Source: UBA1847 sp942492205 (GTDB lineage: Bacteria; Pseudomonadota; Gammaproteobacteria; Steroidobacterales; Woeseiaceae). Taken from it: 64,000 nt of DNA. Shown one piece after another: positions 44,427 to 56,083 of this stretch. The notes beneath the pieces are model-generated. The model searched no databases and was not told where the DNA came from. It saw only the letters and a program-made list of their open reading frames with translations. The translations under genes were made by a program, and so were the position numbers. How positions within the stretch are numbered: position 1 is the stretch's first letter; each line of letters begins with the position of its first letter. The stretch lies in the NCBI GenBank assembly GCA_942492205.1, contig CALODT010000001.1, forward strand, positions 1,798,001 to 1,862,000, written 5' to 3'.

Positions 44427-45215
44427 TTACGAGATCTCGAACAGGATGCCCAGGCCCCAATCGGCACTGCTGTCACTGAAGCCTGAAAACGCGTACACCT
44501 GCATGTGCCAGGTATCGTTCCAGTCACGTGTCACAAAGGCCGACAGTTCGGAGACCGCGTCGCCATCGACCAGCGCGGACTCACGATAGTCATAGATCAA
44601 ACCAAATCGTGAGCTGTCGCTTACCGATATCGCACCACCAATCGACCCCAGGAATACGTTCTCCAGGTCGAGATCGGACGGATCGCCACGGTACTTGTAG
44701 CCGGCCGATCCCATCAGGGTCAGCTGCTCGAAATACTTGTACAGGTCCGCGCGAAGCGTAAAGTCCTGCTCGCCGGTGCCAAGACCCTTGGCTTCATCCG
44801 CCGTGCCGAACTTGATCTTGCCGGTGAGGTCGAGCGCAACGCCGAGGCTGTCACTGTAATAAACGTCATACAACGTGACGCCAGCGATGATGTCGCCAAT
44901 ACCACTTTCAGTCCTTATTGGCCCCGTGCCGGATACCGGCTCGTTACCGGGATCCGTTATCGTTGTTCCTGTTGGTGCCGTCACGCTCAGGTACGGAACG
45001 GTCAGCTCGAATGCCACACGTTCCGCGGAGAAGCGCACAATCAATGGTACGTAGAGGTCTTCGATGTCCTCTGTCCCGCCATAGGTTCCGCTCGAGTATT
45101 CAATACCGGTTGCCCAACTGATGGCTGAATCTCCCGCCTCGGCCTGTGCAAATGCGCCGGTGGCAACGAGCGCGACACCGAACAATCCGGCGAAATTGCA
45201 GACTCGCCTGTTCAT
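44427..45215 (-). CDS. Predicted outer-membrane beta-barrel protein
   Basis: A 262-residue exported protein with a signal peptide ending ...GAFAQA. The mature part is made of alternating-hydrophobicity strands (ISWATGIEYSSGTYGG, VAFELTVPYLSVTAPTG, GVALDLTGKIKFG, LTLMGSAGYKYRG). It ends in a strand with a hydrophobic C-terminal residue pattern (GLGILFEIS). It resembles the 'phenol degradation MetA-pathway' transporter-like barrel group of unclear substrate. AAGGAG precedes the ATG. A terminator follows. The upstream repeat-protein gene is on the same strand after 90 bp with its own hairpin. Confidence 0.78.
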   Translation of the reverse strand: MNRRVCNFAGLFGVALVATGAFAQAEAGDSAISWATGIEYSSGTYGGTEDIEDLYVPLIVRFSAERVAFELTVPYLSVTAPTGTTITDPGNEPVSGTGPIRTESGIGDIIAGVTLYDVYYSDSLGVALDLTGKIKFGTADEAKGLGTGEQDFTLRADLYKYFEQLTLMGSAGYKYRGDPSDLDLENVFLGSIGGAISVSDSSRFGLIYDYRESALVDGDAVSELSAFVTRDWNDTWHMQVYAFSGFSDSSADWGLGILFEIS

Positions 45216-45262
45216 GTCTGTCTCCTTTTTTTGCTGGCAACTGTCGCAACCAGCTCGTCTAA

Positions 45263-45293
45263 AGGAGGAGCCGTTGACAACGGCCCCTCCGTT
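45263..45293 (-). terminator. Hairpin after the repeat-protein gene
   Basis: On the minus strand GGAG-GGGCCGTT-gtc-AACGGC-CCTCC forms a stem followed by TTTAG. It lies just after the stop at 45306. The T-tract is short, so termination may be partial. Confidence 0.5.
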
Positions 45294-45305
45294 CTTCGTC
45301 GACCG

Positions 45306-45977
45306 TTATTCGGCTTCTTCCACCTCGGGTGTTGGCTCAATCTCGACACCCATCTGTTTTGCGCGCACCTGCATTTTCTCCTGGTGCTTGGCCATGAACT
45401 TCGTACGAGCCTGCGGATCCGATTCGGTCAGCCTGAGCTGTTCGCGATACTGGTTGCGTTCCTGGACGCTCATCAGTTCGCCACCGTAGATACCGTTGCC
45501 GTATCCAGGTCCTGGACCTTCTTGGTTGCCGTCGCCGTATTTCGGACCAAGCCCCGGCGAGCCAATGTCAACGCCCTGCGCTTTTGCACGTGCCTGCATC
45601 TTCTCCTGATGCTGTGCCATGAATTTGCTGCGAGCCTGTGGGTCAGACTCCGTGAGCCTCAGTTGTTCGCGATATTGATTGCGTTCCTGGACGCTCATGA
45701 GTTTTTCGCCGTAGATTCCATTTTCGCCAAGCTTCGCGTTATCCGGAACATGGGTGCGGTCCTGGTCGCGAGTACGGTCACGATCGCGCTCGGGCGCGGA
45801 AATTCTGTCCCGATCTCGCAGTCGATCCCGATCAAAGTCCTTCTGGCCCCGCTCTATTTGTGCGCGATCCGGTGGATTGGCGCCCTTGCCTCGCTGGGAT
45901 CCCTGTGCCGCGGCCGAGAAGCTGGCCAATGCAAGCATGGTTGCTGTGAGGATGGTGATTGCTGTCTGGACCTTCAT
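45306..45977 (-). CDS. Exported protein with two near-identical ~50-residue repeats
   Basis: A 223-residue secreted protein: signal peptide (MKVQTAITILTATMLALASF, cleaved near SAAAQG), then a highly charged Arg/Asp-rich stretch (DRDRLRDRDR type). Two repeats of about 50 residues follow, each containing GIYG.[KE]LMSVQERNQYRE and the segment LRLTESDPQAR.KFMA. The repeats are nearly identical, which suggests a recent tandem duplication. They are separated by a Gly/Pro linker (GPKYGDGNQEGPGPGYG). I do not recognise the family. The helical repeats look like a periplasmic metal- or protein-binding stress module, but this is a guess. A good RBS (AGGAG) precedes the ATG. Confidence 0.75.
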   Translation of the reverse strand: MKVQTAITILTATMLALASFSAAAQGSQRGKGANPPDRAQIERGQKDFDRDRLRDRDRISAPERDRDRTRDQDRTHVPDNAKLGENGIYGEKLMSVQERNQYREQLRLTESDPQARSKFMAQHQEKMQARAKAQGVDIGSPGLGPKYGDGNQEGPGPGYGNGIYGGELMSVQERNQYREQLRLTESDPQARTKFMAKHQEKMQVRAKQMGVEIEPTPEVEEAE

Positions 45978-46216
45978 GATTCGTCTCCTATCTGACGTGT
46001 TCATCAGTAGAAACGAATATTCTAATGAATGGTTGACAGGCCTGGCTAAGTACTTCCCAGAATTGACGGCGACAGGGCCAAACCAGAAAAATTAGGGACG
46101 CCGTTTGGATCTGCGCAGAGCCAATCCAAGCGAGGGTTCGGCGCCTCTCCGTTGACCATCGAAACCCTGAACCTCGGGGGTCTCCTGCTGGGCGTCGGTG
46201 ATAGAATGCGCCGCCT

Positions 46217-47323
46217 ATGGCGCCTCACCTCAGCAATCGCGTTGCGAACAAACGTGTCGTCCTCGGGCTGTCCGGGGGTGTCGACTCGGCCGTGGCGGCC
46301 ATTCTGCTGAAAGACGCCGGCGCCGACGTGCATGCGCTGCACATGACCAACTGGGAAGACGACGACGGCTATTGCACGGCTGCCGAGGACCTCCAGGATG
46401 CGCGCCATGTTTGTGAGCTGCTTGACATCCCGCTGCACATGGCCAACTTCGCCAGGCAGTATCGCGACCAGGTCTTCGAGTACTTTCTCGATGAGTACCG
46501 CGCGGGCCGCACGCCCAACCCGGACGTACTCTGTAACCGTGAGATCAAGTTCGGCGTGTTCCGCGACTACGCGAAGCGACTCGGCGGCCAACTGCTTGCC
46601 ACCGGCCATTACGCACGCAGCGCTCTCATCGACGGCCAGGGTGCATTGTTAAAAGGCAAGGACCCGGGCAAAGACCAGAGCTATTTCCTGCACGCTGTAA
46701 GCGCAGCGGCATTCGTCGAGACGGTCTTCCCGTTGGGCGATCTCGAAAAAGGCGAGGTGCGCCGAATTGCTCGCGAGGCCGGTCTTGCCATCCACGACAA
46801 GAAGGACAGTACCGGTATCTGCTTTATTGGCGAGAGACCGTTCCGGGACTTTCTGAGCACTTACCTGCCAGCCAACCCCGGACCGATGCGGACCCCGGAT
46901 GGCGATGAGGTCGGAACGCACGAGGGTCTCATGTATTACACGCTGGGTCAGCGACAGGGACTGCGGATCGGCGGTCGCAAGGATAGCGGTGACGAACCCT
47001 GGTACGTCGTTGCCAAGGATCTCGGCGAGAATGCATTGATCGTCGCGCAGGGGGAGCACGAGTTGTTGTTCAGCGATCGACTGACAGCAACTGACCCGAG
47101 CTGGATTGGCGCGGTGCCAAACGGCCTGGACCAGGGGCTTCGGTGCCGGGCAAAAATCCGCTACCGGCAGGAGGACCAGGAGTGCCGCGTCGAAATCGGC
47201 AGCAACGGCACGCTCAACGTCAGATTCGACGAGCGCCAGAAGGCCATTGCGCCGGGCCAGTTCGTGGTGTTTTACGACGGTGAGCGCTGTCTCGGCGGCG
47301 CCGTTATCGACAAAAGTCGCTGA
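46217..47323 (+). CDS. mnmA: tRNA-specific 2-thiouridylase
   Basis: It thiolates U34 of tRNA-Lys, -Glu and -Gln, with sulfur relayed by Tus proteins. The 368-residue protein has the PP-loop SGGVDS (19-24) and the two catalytic cysteines Cys106 (NPDVLCNREIKF) and Cys202 (STGICFIGER). The C-terminal beta-barrel has YTLGQRQGLRIGG. It is followed by acnA after 85 bp. In E. coli it lies between nudJ and hflD; hflD is not found here. Confidence 0.97.
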   Translation: MAPHLSNRVANKRVVLGLSGGVDSAVAAILLKDAGADVHALHMTNWEDDDGYCTAAEDLQDARHVCELLDIPLHMANFARQYRDQVFEYFLDEYRAGRTPNPDVLCNREIKFGVFRDYAKRLGGQLLATGHYARSALIDGQGALLKGKDPGKDQSYFLHAVSAAAFVETVFPLGDLEKGEVRRIAREAGLAIHDKKDSTGICFIGERPFRDFLSTYLPANPGPMRTPDGDEVGTHEGLMYYTLGQRQGLRIGGRKDSGDEPWYVVAKDLGENALIVAQGEHELLFSDRLTATDPSWIGAVPNGLDQGLRCRAKIRYRQEDQECRVEIGSNGTLNVRFDERQKAIAPGQFVVFYDGERCLGGAVIDKSR

Positions 47324-47344
47324 GCGAACCTCCATACGTTTCGC

Positions 47345-47350
47345 TATAAT
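47345..47350 (+). promoter_or_regulatory. Consensus -10 element of the acnA promoter
   Basis: A perfect TATAAT lies 59 bp upstream of the acnA ATG, just after the mnmA stop. No good -35 box is seen at 16-18 bp, so the promoter may depend on an activator. It suggests that acnA has its own transcription start. Confidence 0.5.
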
Positions 47351-47408
47351 GCGCACCCCGGTGGCTGCCCGGCTGCCACGAAAACCTGAGAACCCCGGAG
47401 AACAGACA

Positions 47409-50068
<2,660 letters not shown>

Positions 50069-50072
<4 letters not shown>

Positions 50073-50815
50073 CCAACGCTGCCAGCATCCCCGGCGCGTT
50101 GCAGAACGCGCTGCGGGATGCGCGGCACGTCTGCGTTCTGACCGGCGCCGGCATCTCTGCAGAAAGCGGCGTGCCGACCTTTCGCGACGCGCAGCAAGGG
50201 CTATGGCAACAATACGACCCGCAACAGCTCGCAACGCCCGAGGCGTTCGCGCAAAACCCGGCGCTCATCTGGCAGTGGTATCGCTGGCGACGAGAACTGG
50301 TAGCGCAGGCAGAGCCGAACGCGGGCCACAGGGCATTGGCGCAGCTGGCCAGCCTGCTGCCCAGGCTGACGCTGGTAACCCAAAACGTCGACGGCCTGCA
50401 CCAGCGCGCGGGAAGTAGCGCTGTCATTGAGTTTCACGGCAACCTGTTCGTGGACAGGTGCTCGGCTGAAAACTGCAGCGTCGAATCAGTCACCGAAGAA
50501 GGCGTGCCGGTGCCGGCCTGCCCGTCATGCGGAGCCAATCTCAGGCCGGGTGTCGTCTGGTTTGGTGAGAGTATTCCGGAGAAGGCGCTCAACGCGTCGT
50601 TCGCCGCTGCGGCCGACTGCAGCGTATTCCTGTCGATCGGGACCTCGTCGCTGGTCTACCCTGCCGCAGGCCTGGCGGACCTGGCACGGGAAAATGGCGC
50701 CACGGTCGCCGAGATAAATCCGCAACCTACAGAGCGCGCGAGTTACTACGATTTCGCGATTGCGGCGAGCGCCGGAGCGGCACTGCCAAAGCTGGTAGAA
50801 TCACTGGTCGGCTGA
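50069..50815 (+). CDS. cobB: NAD-dependent protein deacylase, sirtuin (CobB type)
   Basis: It removes acyl groups from lysines using NAD. The 248-residue protein has the NAD-binding GAGISAESGVPTFRD (26-40), TQNVDGLHQRAG (104-115), catalytic His123 (EFHGN) and a zinc site with Cys131, Cys136, Cys151 and Cys154. Tyr71 and Arg74 (WYRWRR) match the Tyr-x-x-Arg pair of class III sirtuins, which also remove succinyl and malonyl groups. The ATG overlaps the acnA stop (ATGA), so it is translationally coupled to a TCA enzyme. Confidence 0.95.
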
Positions 50816-50843
50816 ACCTTGAACACAGCCACGGAGACCCGCA

Positions 50844-51839
50844 ATGGAACGATCTGCCACTAGCATACTGGCCACCCGAAAATGGACACGCATCGGTGCA
50901 TGGGGACTTGGCGTTTTCCTGCTCATTAATTTCATCTTCGGTTTCTGGTTCTCGCGCGAACCCGATGTGTTCTGGGTGAATCGAGCAGCGGACCTTGAGT
51001 CCGCGGTTGTTGGCTATTCGACCACGGACACGCTGATTCGCGTTTCGGAAACGTTGCTCGACAAGCCGGGCGGCTACCTTACGAACGACAAGATATTGCC
51101 GAATGTATTTCTCGATAACATTCCGAACTGGGAGTACGGCGTGCTGCAGCAGATACGCGACCTCGGACGTGTAATCCGCAACGACTACAGTCGCAGCCAG
51201 TCCCAATCAAAAGAAGACGAGGATGTTGCCGCTGCCGAGCCGCGCTTCTTCTTCGACAACGATTCCTGGATCCTGCCGGCAACCGAGTCGGAATACGGAG
51301 CCGCTATCGAGGGCTTCAAGAAGTACCGCGATCGCCTTGAAGCTGGAGATCGCGACACCCAGTTTTACGCGCGCGCGGACAACTTACGCGAATGGTTATC
51401 GCAGGTCGAAAAACGCCTGGGTAGCCTTACGCGTCGACTGGGCGACAGCGTTGCCAGCGACCGCATTAACGAGGACCTTGCCGGCGAACCGGCGGCCGAG
51501 GCCGCTGGCGCGCAGCCAGACAAGGTAAAGGTGCGCACCTCCTGGTTTGAGGTCGACGACATATTCTTCGAGGCACGCGGCACCGCCTGGGCGCTGGTGC
51601 ACTTCTTCCGAGCCGCAGAGTTCGACTTTGCGCACGTGTTGGCCGACAAGAACGCTGAGGCGAGTGTGCGCCAGATCATTCGCGAGCTGGAAGCCAGCCT
51701 CGATCCATTGCGGTCACCGCTGGTGCTAAACGGTGGCGGCTATGGGCTCTTCGCCAATCACTCGCTCGTCATGGCCAACTACCTGGCGCGCGCCAATGCG
51801 GCTGTCATCAACCTGCGGCAGCTGCTTGACGAGGGCTGA
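50844..51839 (+). CDS. DUF2333-family inner-membrane protein
   Basis: A 331-residue protein with one N-terminal membrane helix (about 17-37) and a large, mostly helical soluble domain. It has the family-like segments NIPNWEYGVLQQIRDLGRVI, DTQFYARADNLREWL and GTAWALVHFFRAAEFDF. Members of DUF2333 are widespread in Gammaproteobacteria and their role is unknown. CGGAG precedes the ATG. It follows the sirtuin gene by 28 bp and is convergent with the metal-transporter permease gene. Confidence 0.85.
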   Translation: MERSATSILATRKWTRIGAWGLGVFLLINFIFGFWFSREPDVFWVNRAADLESAVVGYSTTDTLIRVSETLLDKPGGYLTNDKILPNVFLDNIPNWEYGVLQQIRDLGRVIRNDYSRSQSQSKEDEDVAAAEPRFFFDNDSWILPATESEYGAAIEGFKKYRDRLEAGDRDTQFYARADNLREWLSQVEKRLGSLTRRLGDSVASDRINEDLAGEPAAEAAGAQPDKVKVRTSWFEVDDIFFEARGTAWALVHFFRAAEFDFAHVLADKNAEASVRQIIRELEASLDPLRSPLVLNGGGYGLFANHSLVMANYLARANAAVINLRQLLDEG

Positions 51840-51863
51840 TCGCCTGCCACAAACCGTCCTCGC

Positions 51864-52628
51864 CTAGCTCACTTTGCGTTTGTCGGAAATCACGGAGCCG
51901 GCGAGCACCGCGACTGCCGCCATGCTCCAGACGATGACGGCGCCGGTGGGCAGATCAAGCACTACGGAGAGTACGATACCGGCAAAGTACGCGACGGTAC
52001 CAATGGCGTAACCGGCTATCAGCCGATTGCCGCGGCGGATTCCGGTTGTCGCCAGCGCCGGGATGATCAGGCTGGCGAACACGAGGTAAATTCCAACGAT
52101 TTGCACAGACGCCGTTACCGCGATGGCAAATACGAGGTAAAACACCAGCGCGTCCGAACGCGGACGCAGACCGAACCAGACGAATAGCAAGACGGCATAC
52201 AGCAGCGCGATCGGCAGCAGTGACGACCACGTCTGCCAGAGAATCTGGCCAACCAGGAGCTCTTTCAGGTGTTCGCTGCCGTGCGGATTACCGGCCAGCA
52301 GCAGGATGCCGCCAGTCGCGGCGAGTATGAAGACGATACCAATGAGCGGTTCCTGTATCCGCGGCCAGCGCTTCTCGGTGAAGTGCAGACCGGTCGCAAC
52401 GATCAGCGCCGCGAACACGGCCGCAATCTGCACCTGCAGACCCTCCGGATCCCAGTCCATGGTGTGCGCAGCGATCACACCCAGCCCCGCCACCTGCGCG
52501 ATGGCCAGGTCAATAAAGATGATTCCGCGCTTCAAGACCTCCTGTCCCAGCGGTACATGCGTGCTCAGCACGATGAGGCCGGCAATCAGTGCCGGACCGA
52601 TGATTGTCCAGTCAAACAGATTACTCAT
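51864..52628 (-). CDS. Metal ABC transporter permease (ZnuB-like)
   Basis: A 254-residue permease of the zinc/manganese ABC-3 family with about eight membrane helices. The start MSNLFDWTIIGPALIAG is the ATG at 52628, which overlaps the stop of the binding-protein gene by 8 bp. Conserved-looking LVGQILWQTWSSL and ASLIIPALATTGIRRG segments match the family. It is the last gene of an operon (small exported protein, outer-membrane channel, ZnuA-like, ZnuB-like) that contains no ATPase, so the nucleotide-binding subunit must be encoded elsewhere. Confidence 0.9.
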   Translation of the reverse strand: MSNLFDWTIIGPALIAGLIVLSTHVPLGQEVLKRGIIFIDLAIAQVAGLGVIAAHTMDWDPEGLQVQIAAVFAALIVATGLHFTEKRWPRIQEPLIGIVFILAATGGILLLAGNPHGSEHLKELLVGQILWQTWSSLLPIALLYAVLLFVWFGLRPRSDALVFYLVFAIAVTASVQIVGIYLVFASLIIPALATTGIRRGNRLIAGYAIGTVAYFAGIVLSVVLDLPTGAVIVWSMAAVAVLAGSVISDKRKVS

Positions 52629-53523
52629 GTGCCCTGGCCTGGAGAAGGCGATCGACAATATCATCGAACAGGCTGAAGAGGTCCTGCGCTTTCTCAGTGC
52701 CGCCCACCGTCAACGGCAGAACGATGGCTCTCACGCCGATCCGTTCCGACAACCACTCGGATGGCCGCGCATCCTGGTACGGCGAACGAATAATAAAGTC
52801 GGCGCCGCCGTCCTTGAACTGTGTTGTCAGTCGCGACAGATGCGTGGCCGTCGGCGGCAAGCCGGGTATAGCTTCGAGATTGGCGGCTTCCTCGATACCC
52901 AGCCAGCGCTCGAGATAGACCCAGGACTTGTGATGCGTGATCGCTCTTGCACCGCGCAGCGGCTCGGCGCGGGATTCCCAGCGCAGAACAGCCTGATCCC
53001 AGCGCTGCAGGAAGTCGGACAGGCCCGTCTCGTATACCTCTGCGTTCGACGGATCCAGAACCGCGAAGCGCCCACCCAGTGCCTTGGCCACAGCCCGGAT
53101 ATTGTGTGGGTTGGTCTGCACGTGCGGGTTGCCCAGCGGATGGATATCGCCACCGGCACGATCCACGTTCGACGTCGCATCCAGGCGCAGCACATGGCTG
53201 CTGGCCTCCATGTAGCCGTCAGTCCCCGGCATAACCCGCCGGTTGTTCGCCTTCTGCAGCAAAGCCGGCAGCCAGCCAATCTCGAGTTCCGCACCGCTGC
53301 AGATAACCAGGTCTGCCCGCCGGACTTTCGCGATCAGGCTTGGCCGCGCCTGGATGTAATGCGGGTCCTGCAGCGCCGTCGTGGCACTGAAAGTATCGAC
53401 CCTGTCGCCAGCAATCTCGGTCGCGAGGGCCGCCCATTCGGGTTCGCATGCAAATACCTGCAGGTTCGCAGTTGCCGCCAACGGCGAAAACGCGAGGACA
53501 AAGGCAAGTAGTGCTCTGGCCAT
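52621..53523 (-). CDS. Periplasmic metal-binding protein (ZnuA-like)
   Basis: A 300-residue substrate-binding protein of the cluster A-I (ZnuA/TroA) family with a signal peptide (MARALLAFVLAFSPLAATA). The metal ligands appear as His in LQDPHYIQ, His in GNPHVQTNP, His in THHKSWVY and an acidic residue near SPYQDARP. These match the three His plus acidic set of zinc binders. The His/Asp-rich loop of many ZnuA proteins is absent. ATG 53523 gives a clean signal. It is 11 bp from the upstream channel gene and overlaps the permease gene by 8 bp. Confidence 0.9.
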   Translation of the reverse strand: MARALLAFVLAFSPLAATANLQVFACEPEWAALATEIAGDRVDTFSATTALQDPHYIQARPSLIAKVRRADLVICSGAELEIGWLPALLQKANNRRVMPGTDGYMEASSHVLRLDATSNVDRAGGDIHPLGNPHVQTNPHNIRAVAKALGGRFAVLDPSNAEVYETGLSDFLQRWDQAVLRWESRAEPLRGARAITHHKSWVYLERWLGIEEAANLEAIPGLPPTATHLSRLTTQFKDGGADFIIRSPYQDARPSEWLSERIGVRAIVLPLTVGGTEKAQDLFSLFDDIVDRLLQARAHE

Positions 53524-53534
53524 CAGCCGTCTCC

Positions 53535-54881
53535 TCAAAAGGTATGCGCCCCGTGTGCTCCGATGCTGTGGATGTACTGAATGCCCCACTGCGTGTCGTC
53601 GACAGGTCCTGCTTCGTCGCGCGTGAGCTGCAGTCGCAATCGACTGAATTCGCTGTTTGACCAGTCCGTCATCACGCTGTAGCGACGTGGATCGCTGCCG
53701 GGTGCTGCGAGCTCCGTGCCATCGAAGAGCGAACCCGGATTATCGGATGACAAACCGTCGATGCGTCCGCCAAAGCGCCACCTCGGTATCGGCTGGTAAA
53801 CGACCTGCGCGTACCAGCCGGTCTGCTCGGCATCGTAGAGCAGCGGCGCGCTGCCCGGCAGCAGGTAGTCGCCGCGTTCATCGCGCCACATGTACTCGGC
53901 CTGGAGGACCAGGTTCTTTTGCTTCCAGTTGCCGTCGGGCGCCCATTTCCAGACAAATTCAGCGGCGGTCAGCCTGGACTCACCGTTGAAGATCAGCGGA
54001 TCGTCTTCGTCGCCGGACGGTCGGTCGACAGCCGTGCTGTCCAGGTACGAAAGTCCCGCCAGCCAGCTGCTGTCGGTGCCAACGTCGCCACCGAACTTCG
54101 CAAACAGACTATAGCTGCCGGCACCCGACTTCGCGGCGCCCGCCGACGGATAACGATCGCCGCGGAGCCACTCGCCGCCAAGCTCCATGTAATAGTCGGT
54201 CGGCGCGATCCAGCGCAATTGCACGCCATCGTCCAGGTACTGGTCACCAAGGAAGACCTGGTAAGGCAGCGGCTGGTCCGCGAAATCCCAGGTATGCGGG
54301 TGCTTCTCGTTCAGGTAGCCAATGCCGGAGAAGAAGCGTCCGAACCTGGCGCCAAGCCCGGCCGGCAGCGCCGTGGCTTCGACCCACGCTTCCTCAATCT
54401 CGACCACAGCCTCGCCGTCCTCCAGCGCAAGGGCCGCCGTCAGGTAGGCCGTGAACTTGTCATCGACATTGGCACTCATAATGAGCTCGGTCTCACCAAG
54501 GCCGAGCCCCTCATCGAACGGACCGGCTTCGCCACCGAACGGGAAGCCCTGGATCGAATAGGCGTCCGGGTCTTCGCTGAAGTTCCACGCCTGCCCCTGG
54601 AAGATCAGGCCGATAGCCGGGTTAAATGCCGACGAGCGAGAGCCGTCTTGCGACGGCTCTGACGGCAAACGGTCAGCGCCCTTCGACGCATAACTCGCCT
54701 GTAAGGCGTTTTGCTCGGCCACCGCGAGCCTTTGCTCCAACTCCGCGATGCGCGCTTCGTAATCGGAGCGCAGCTCCTCTACCGCCGCGCGCAGCAACTC
54801 AATGTCGGAATTCTGCGCCTGCACGGCGCCAGCAGAAATAATACCGAGTGCCGCTACGGCCACTCGAAAAGGGGTACGCAT
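53535..54881 (-). CDS. Outer-membrane channel/porin-like protein in metal operon
   Basis: A 448-residue exported protein. A signal peptide (cleaved near GAVQAQ) is followed by a short coiled coil (DIELLRAAVEELRSDYEA and IAELEQRLAVAEQ). This is the stator-like N-terminus of some trimeric porins. A long beta-barrel domain rich in aromatic-ended strands (YMELGGEWLRGDRY, LVLQAEYMWRDERGDY) ends in ...HGAHTF with the terminal Phe typical of outer-membrane proteins. It resembles porins encoded beside Zn-uptake genes in marine bacteria. Its place before znuA and znuB suggests metal uptake across the outer membrane. Confidence 0.82.
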   Translation of the reverse strand: MRTPFRVAVAALGIISAGAVQAQNSDIELLRAAVEELRSDYEARIAELEQRLAVAEQNALQASYASKGADRLPSEPSQDGSRSSAFNPAIGLIFQGQAWNFSEDPDAYSIQGFPFGGEAGPFDEGLGLGETELIMSANVDDKFTAYLTAALALEDGEAVVEIEEAWVEATALPAGLGARFGRFFSGIGYLNEKHPHTWDFADQPLPYQVFLGDQYLDDGVQLRWIAPTDYYMELGGEWLRGDRYPSAGAAKSGAGSYSLFAKFGGDVGTDSSWLAGLSYLDSTAVDRPSGDEDDPLIFNGESRLTAAEFVWKWAPDGNWKQKNLVLQAEYMWRDERGDYLLPGSAPLLYDAEQTGWYAQVVYQPIPRWRFGGRIDGLSSDNPGSLFDGTELAAPGSDPRRYSVMTDWSNSEFSRLRLQLTRDEAGPVDDTQWGIQYIHSIGAHGAHTF

Positions 54882-54948
54882 AACTCGTCCTCCACAAGAA
54901 TCTGAATAACAACGGTCTCGGCCAAAGCCAGAGGCCAGCAAGTCCTGG

Positions 54949-55227
54949 TCAGATTCGAGTGGGCGGTCCGCGCTGGCGAATGCACAGGACGCTGCCATTC
55001 GGCGTTGTCAGTGATTCATCGTGGATGGGTGCAGCACCGGATGCAACAGGCAGCGGCATCATCACGCCGCTCGGCAGAGCCGCTATCGGGTTCGCATAGG
55101 TCGCGCAGACCGCGCATTCGCCGGATTCCGCTGCGGCATGGGACGCCGCATGCGCACCGCCGAGTGACTGGCTCGCGAGCACAACACACAATAGCAAGGT
55201 GCAAATAGCGCGATTCAATACCGACAT
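54949..55227 (-). CDS. Small exported Cys-rich protein (DUF2946-like)
   Basis: A 92-residue secreted protein: signal sequence MSVLNRAICTLLLCVVLASQ, then a short mature chain with a CAVCATYANPIA motif and several His. This is the pattern of small DUF2946-like proteins that occur with metal-uptake genes. It is the first gene of the operon with the channel, ZnuA-like and ZnuB-like genes, 67 bp upstream of the channel gene. The start ATG at 55227 is chosen for the signal peptide; ATG 55248 is an alternative. Possibly a periplasmic metal-binding helper. Confidence 0.65.
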   Translation of the reverse strand: MSVLNRAICTLLLCVVLASQSLGGAHAASHAAAESGECAVCATYANPIAALPSGVMMPLPVASGAAPIHDESLTTPNGSVLCIRQRGPPTRI

Positions 55228-55268
55228 GTCTCGCCTGTAAGTCCCCATGTGCAATCGTAACTCTAGGT

Positions 55269-56024
55269 CTAGTAGATACCGACCCAGGTCGGGATCTGCT
55301 TCCAGCTGCTGTTCAGATCCTTGTCCAGCCGACGATACTCGGGCTCGAACTGCGCCACAAGCCCCCAGAAGCGGCGCGAGTGATTCATGTGCCGCGCGTG
55401 GCAAAGCTCGTGGATCATGACGTAGCGCAAGTGCGCCGGATCCAGAAACATGAGGCAGTAGTTTAATGAAATGGTTCCGTTGCTGGAGTGACTTCCCCAG
55501 CAGGTGCGCTGGCCACGAACGTGCATCTTCTTGAACGAGTTGCCGGTCAGGGCTGACAGGGCGCGGAGCCGCGGCGCATACTCCCGCTTTGCAAGGCTCA
55601 GCAGCCAGCGTTTCAACGCTTTCACGCTGCGCGCCTCGTCCTGTGTGCAGCCAGACAGCACCAGCGTCTCTCCCTGCATGCGATACCGGACTGTTGCGGC
55701 CCCTTCTTCCCGCACATAGCGCACGCGGAAGTGTTTTTGAATACCGTTTAGCTGGATACGGCTCGGCAACGCGAACGGCTCGGGCGGATGTTCGGCGGCG
55801 AACGACGCCCTGGCGTTGCTGATCCAGTCGCGATGCGCCTCAACGAACTCGCGCACCACAGCCGGCCGCGTGCGCTTCGGCACCACGACCTCGACGCGCC
55901 CGCGTGGAAATACCTTGATCGACAGACGCCGCGCCCGACCGCTTTCGCGCACGGAAAAGCCCGACATGTTGTCGGGCTCGTCCACTTCGGAAAACAGGGG
56001 CAATTGCGTCGCAGTTACAGGCAC
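55269..56024 (-). CDS. YgjP-like zinc metallopeptidase-domain protein
   Basis: A 251-residue cytosolic protein of the YgjP/DUF45 family (SprT-related fold). It has the zinc motif HELCHARHMNHS with His205, Glu206, His209 and His215, and the preceding family element RTCWGSHSSNGTISLNY. No signal peptide is seen. Related proteins are presumed proteases, but substrates are unknown. It lies 41 bp downstream, on the same strand, from the operon's small exported protein gene; it is not clearly co-transcribed. Confidence 0.88.
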   Translation of the reverse strand: MPVTATQLPLFSEVDEPDNMSGFSVRESGRARRLSIKVFPRGRVEVVVPKRTRPAVVREFVEAHRDWISNARASFAAEHPPEPFALPSRIQLNGIQKHFRVRYVREEGAATVRYRMQGETLVLSGCTQDEARSVKALKRWLLSLAKREYAPRLRALSALTGNSFKKMHVRGQRTCWGSHSSNGTISLNYCLMFLDPAHLRYVMIHELCHARHMNHSRRFWGLVAQFEPEYRRLDKDLNSSWKQIPTWVGIY

Positions 56025-56083
56025 GATACCTATTCTACGTGAATCCGGCGCCTGATTACCTCAACGGGTAGTACTCAGCGGGG

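Noticed and set aside
45754..46095. Plus-strand frame with many Arg/Ser residues over the repeat-protein start
   Set aside because: It is the antisense shadow of the Arg/Asp-rich stretch of the gene at 45306-45977.
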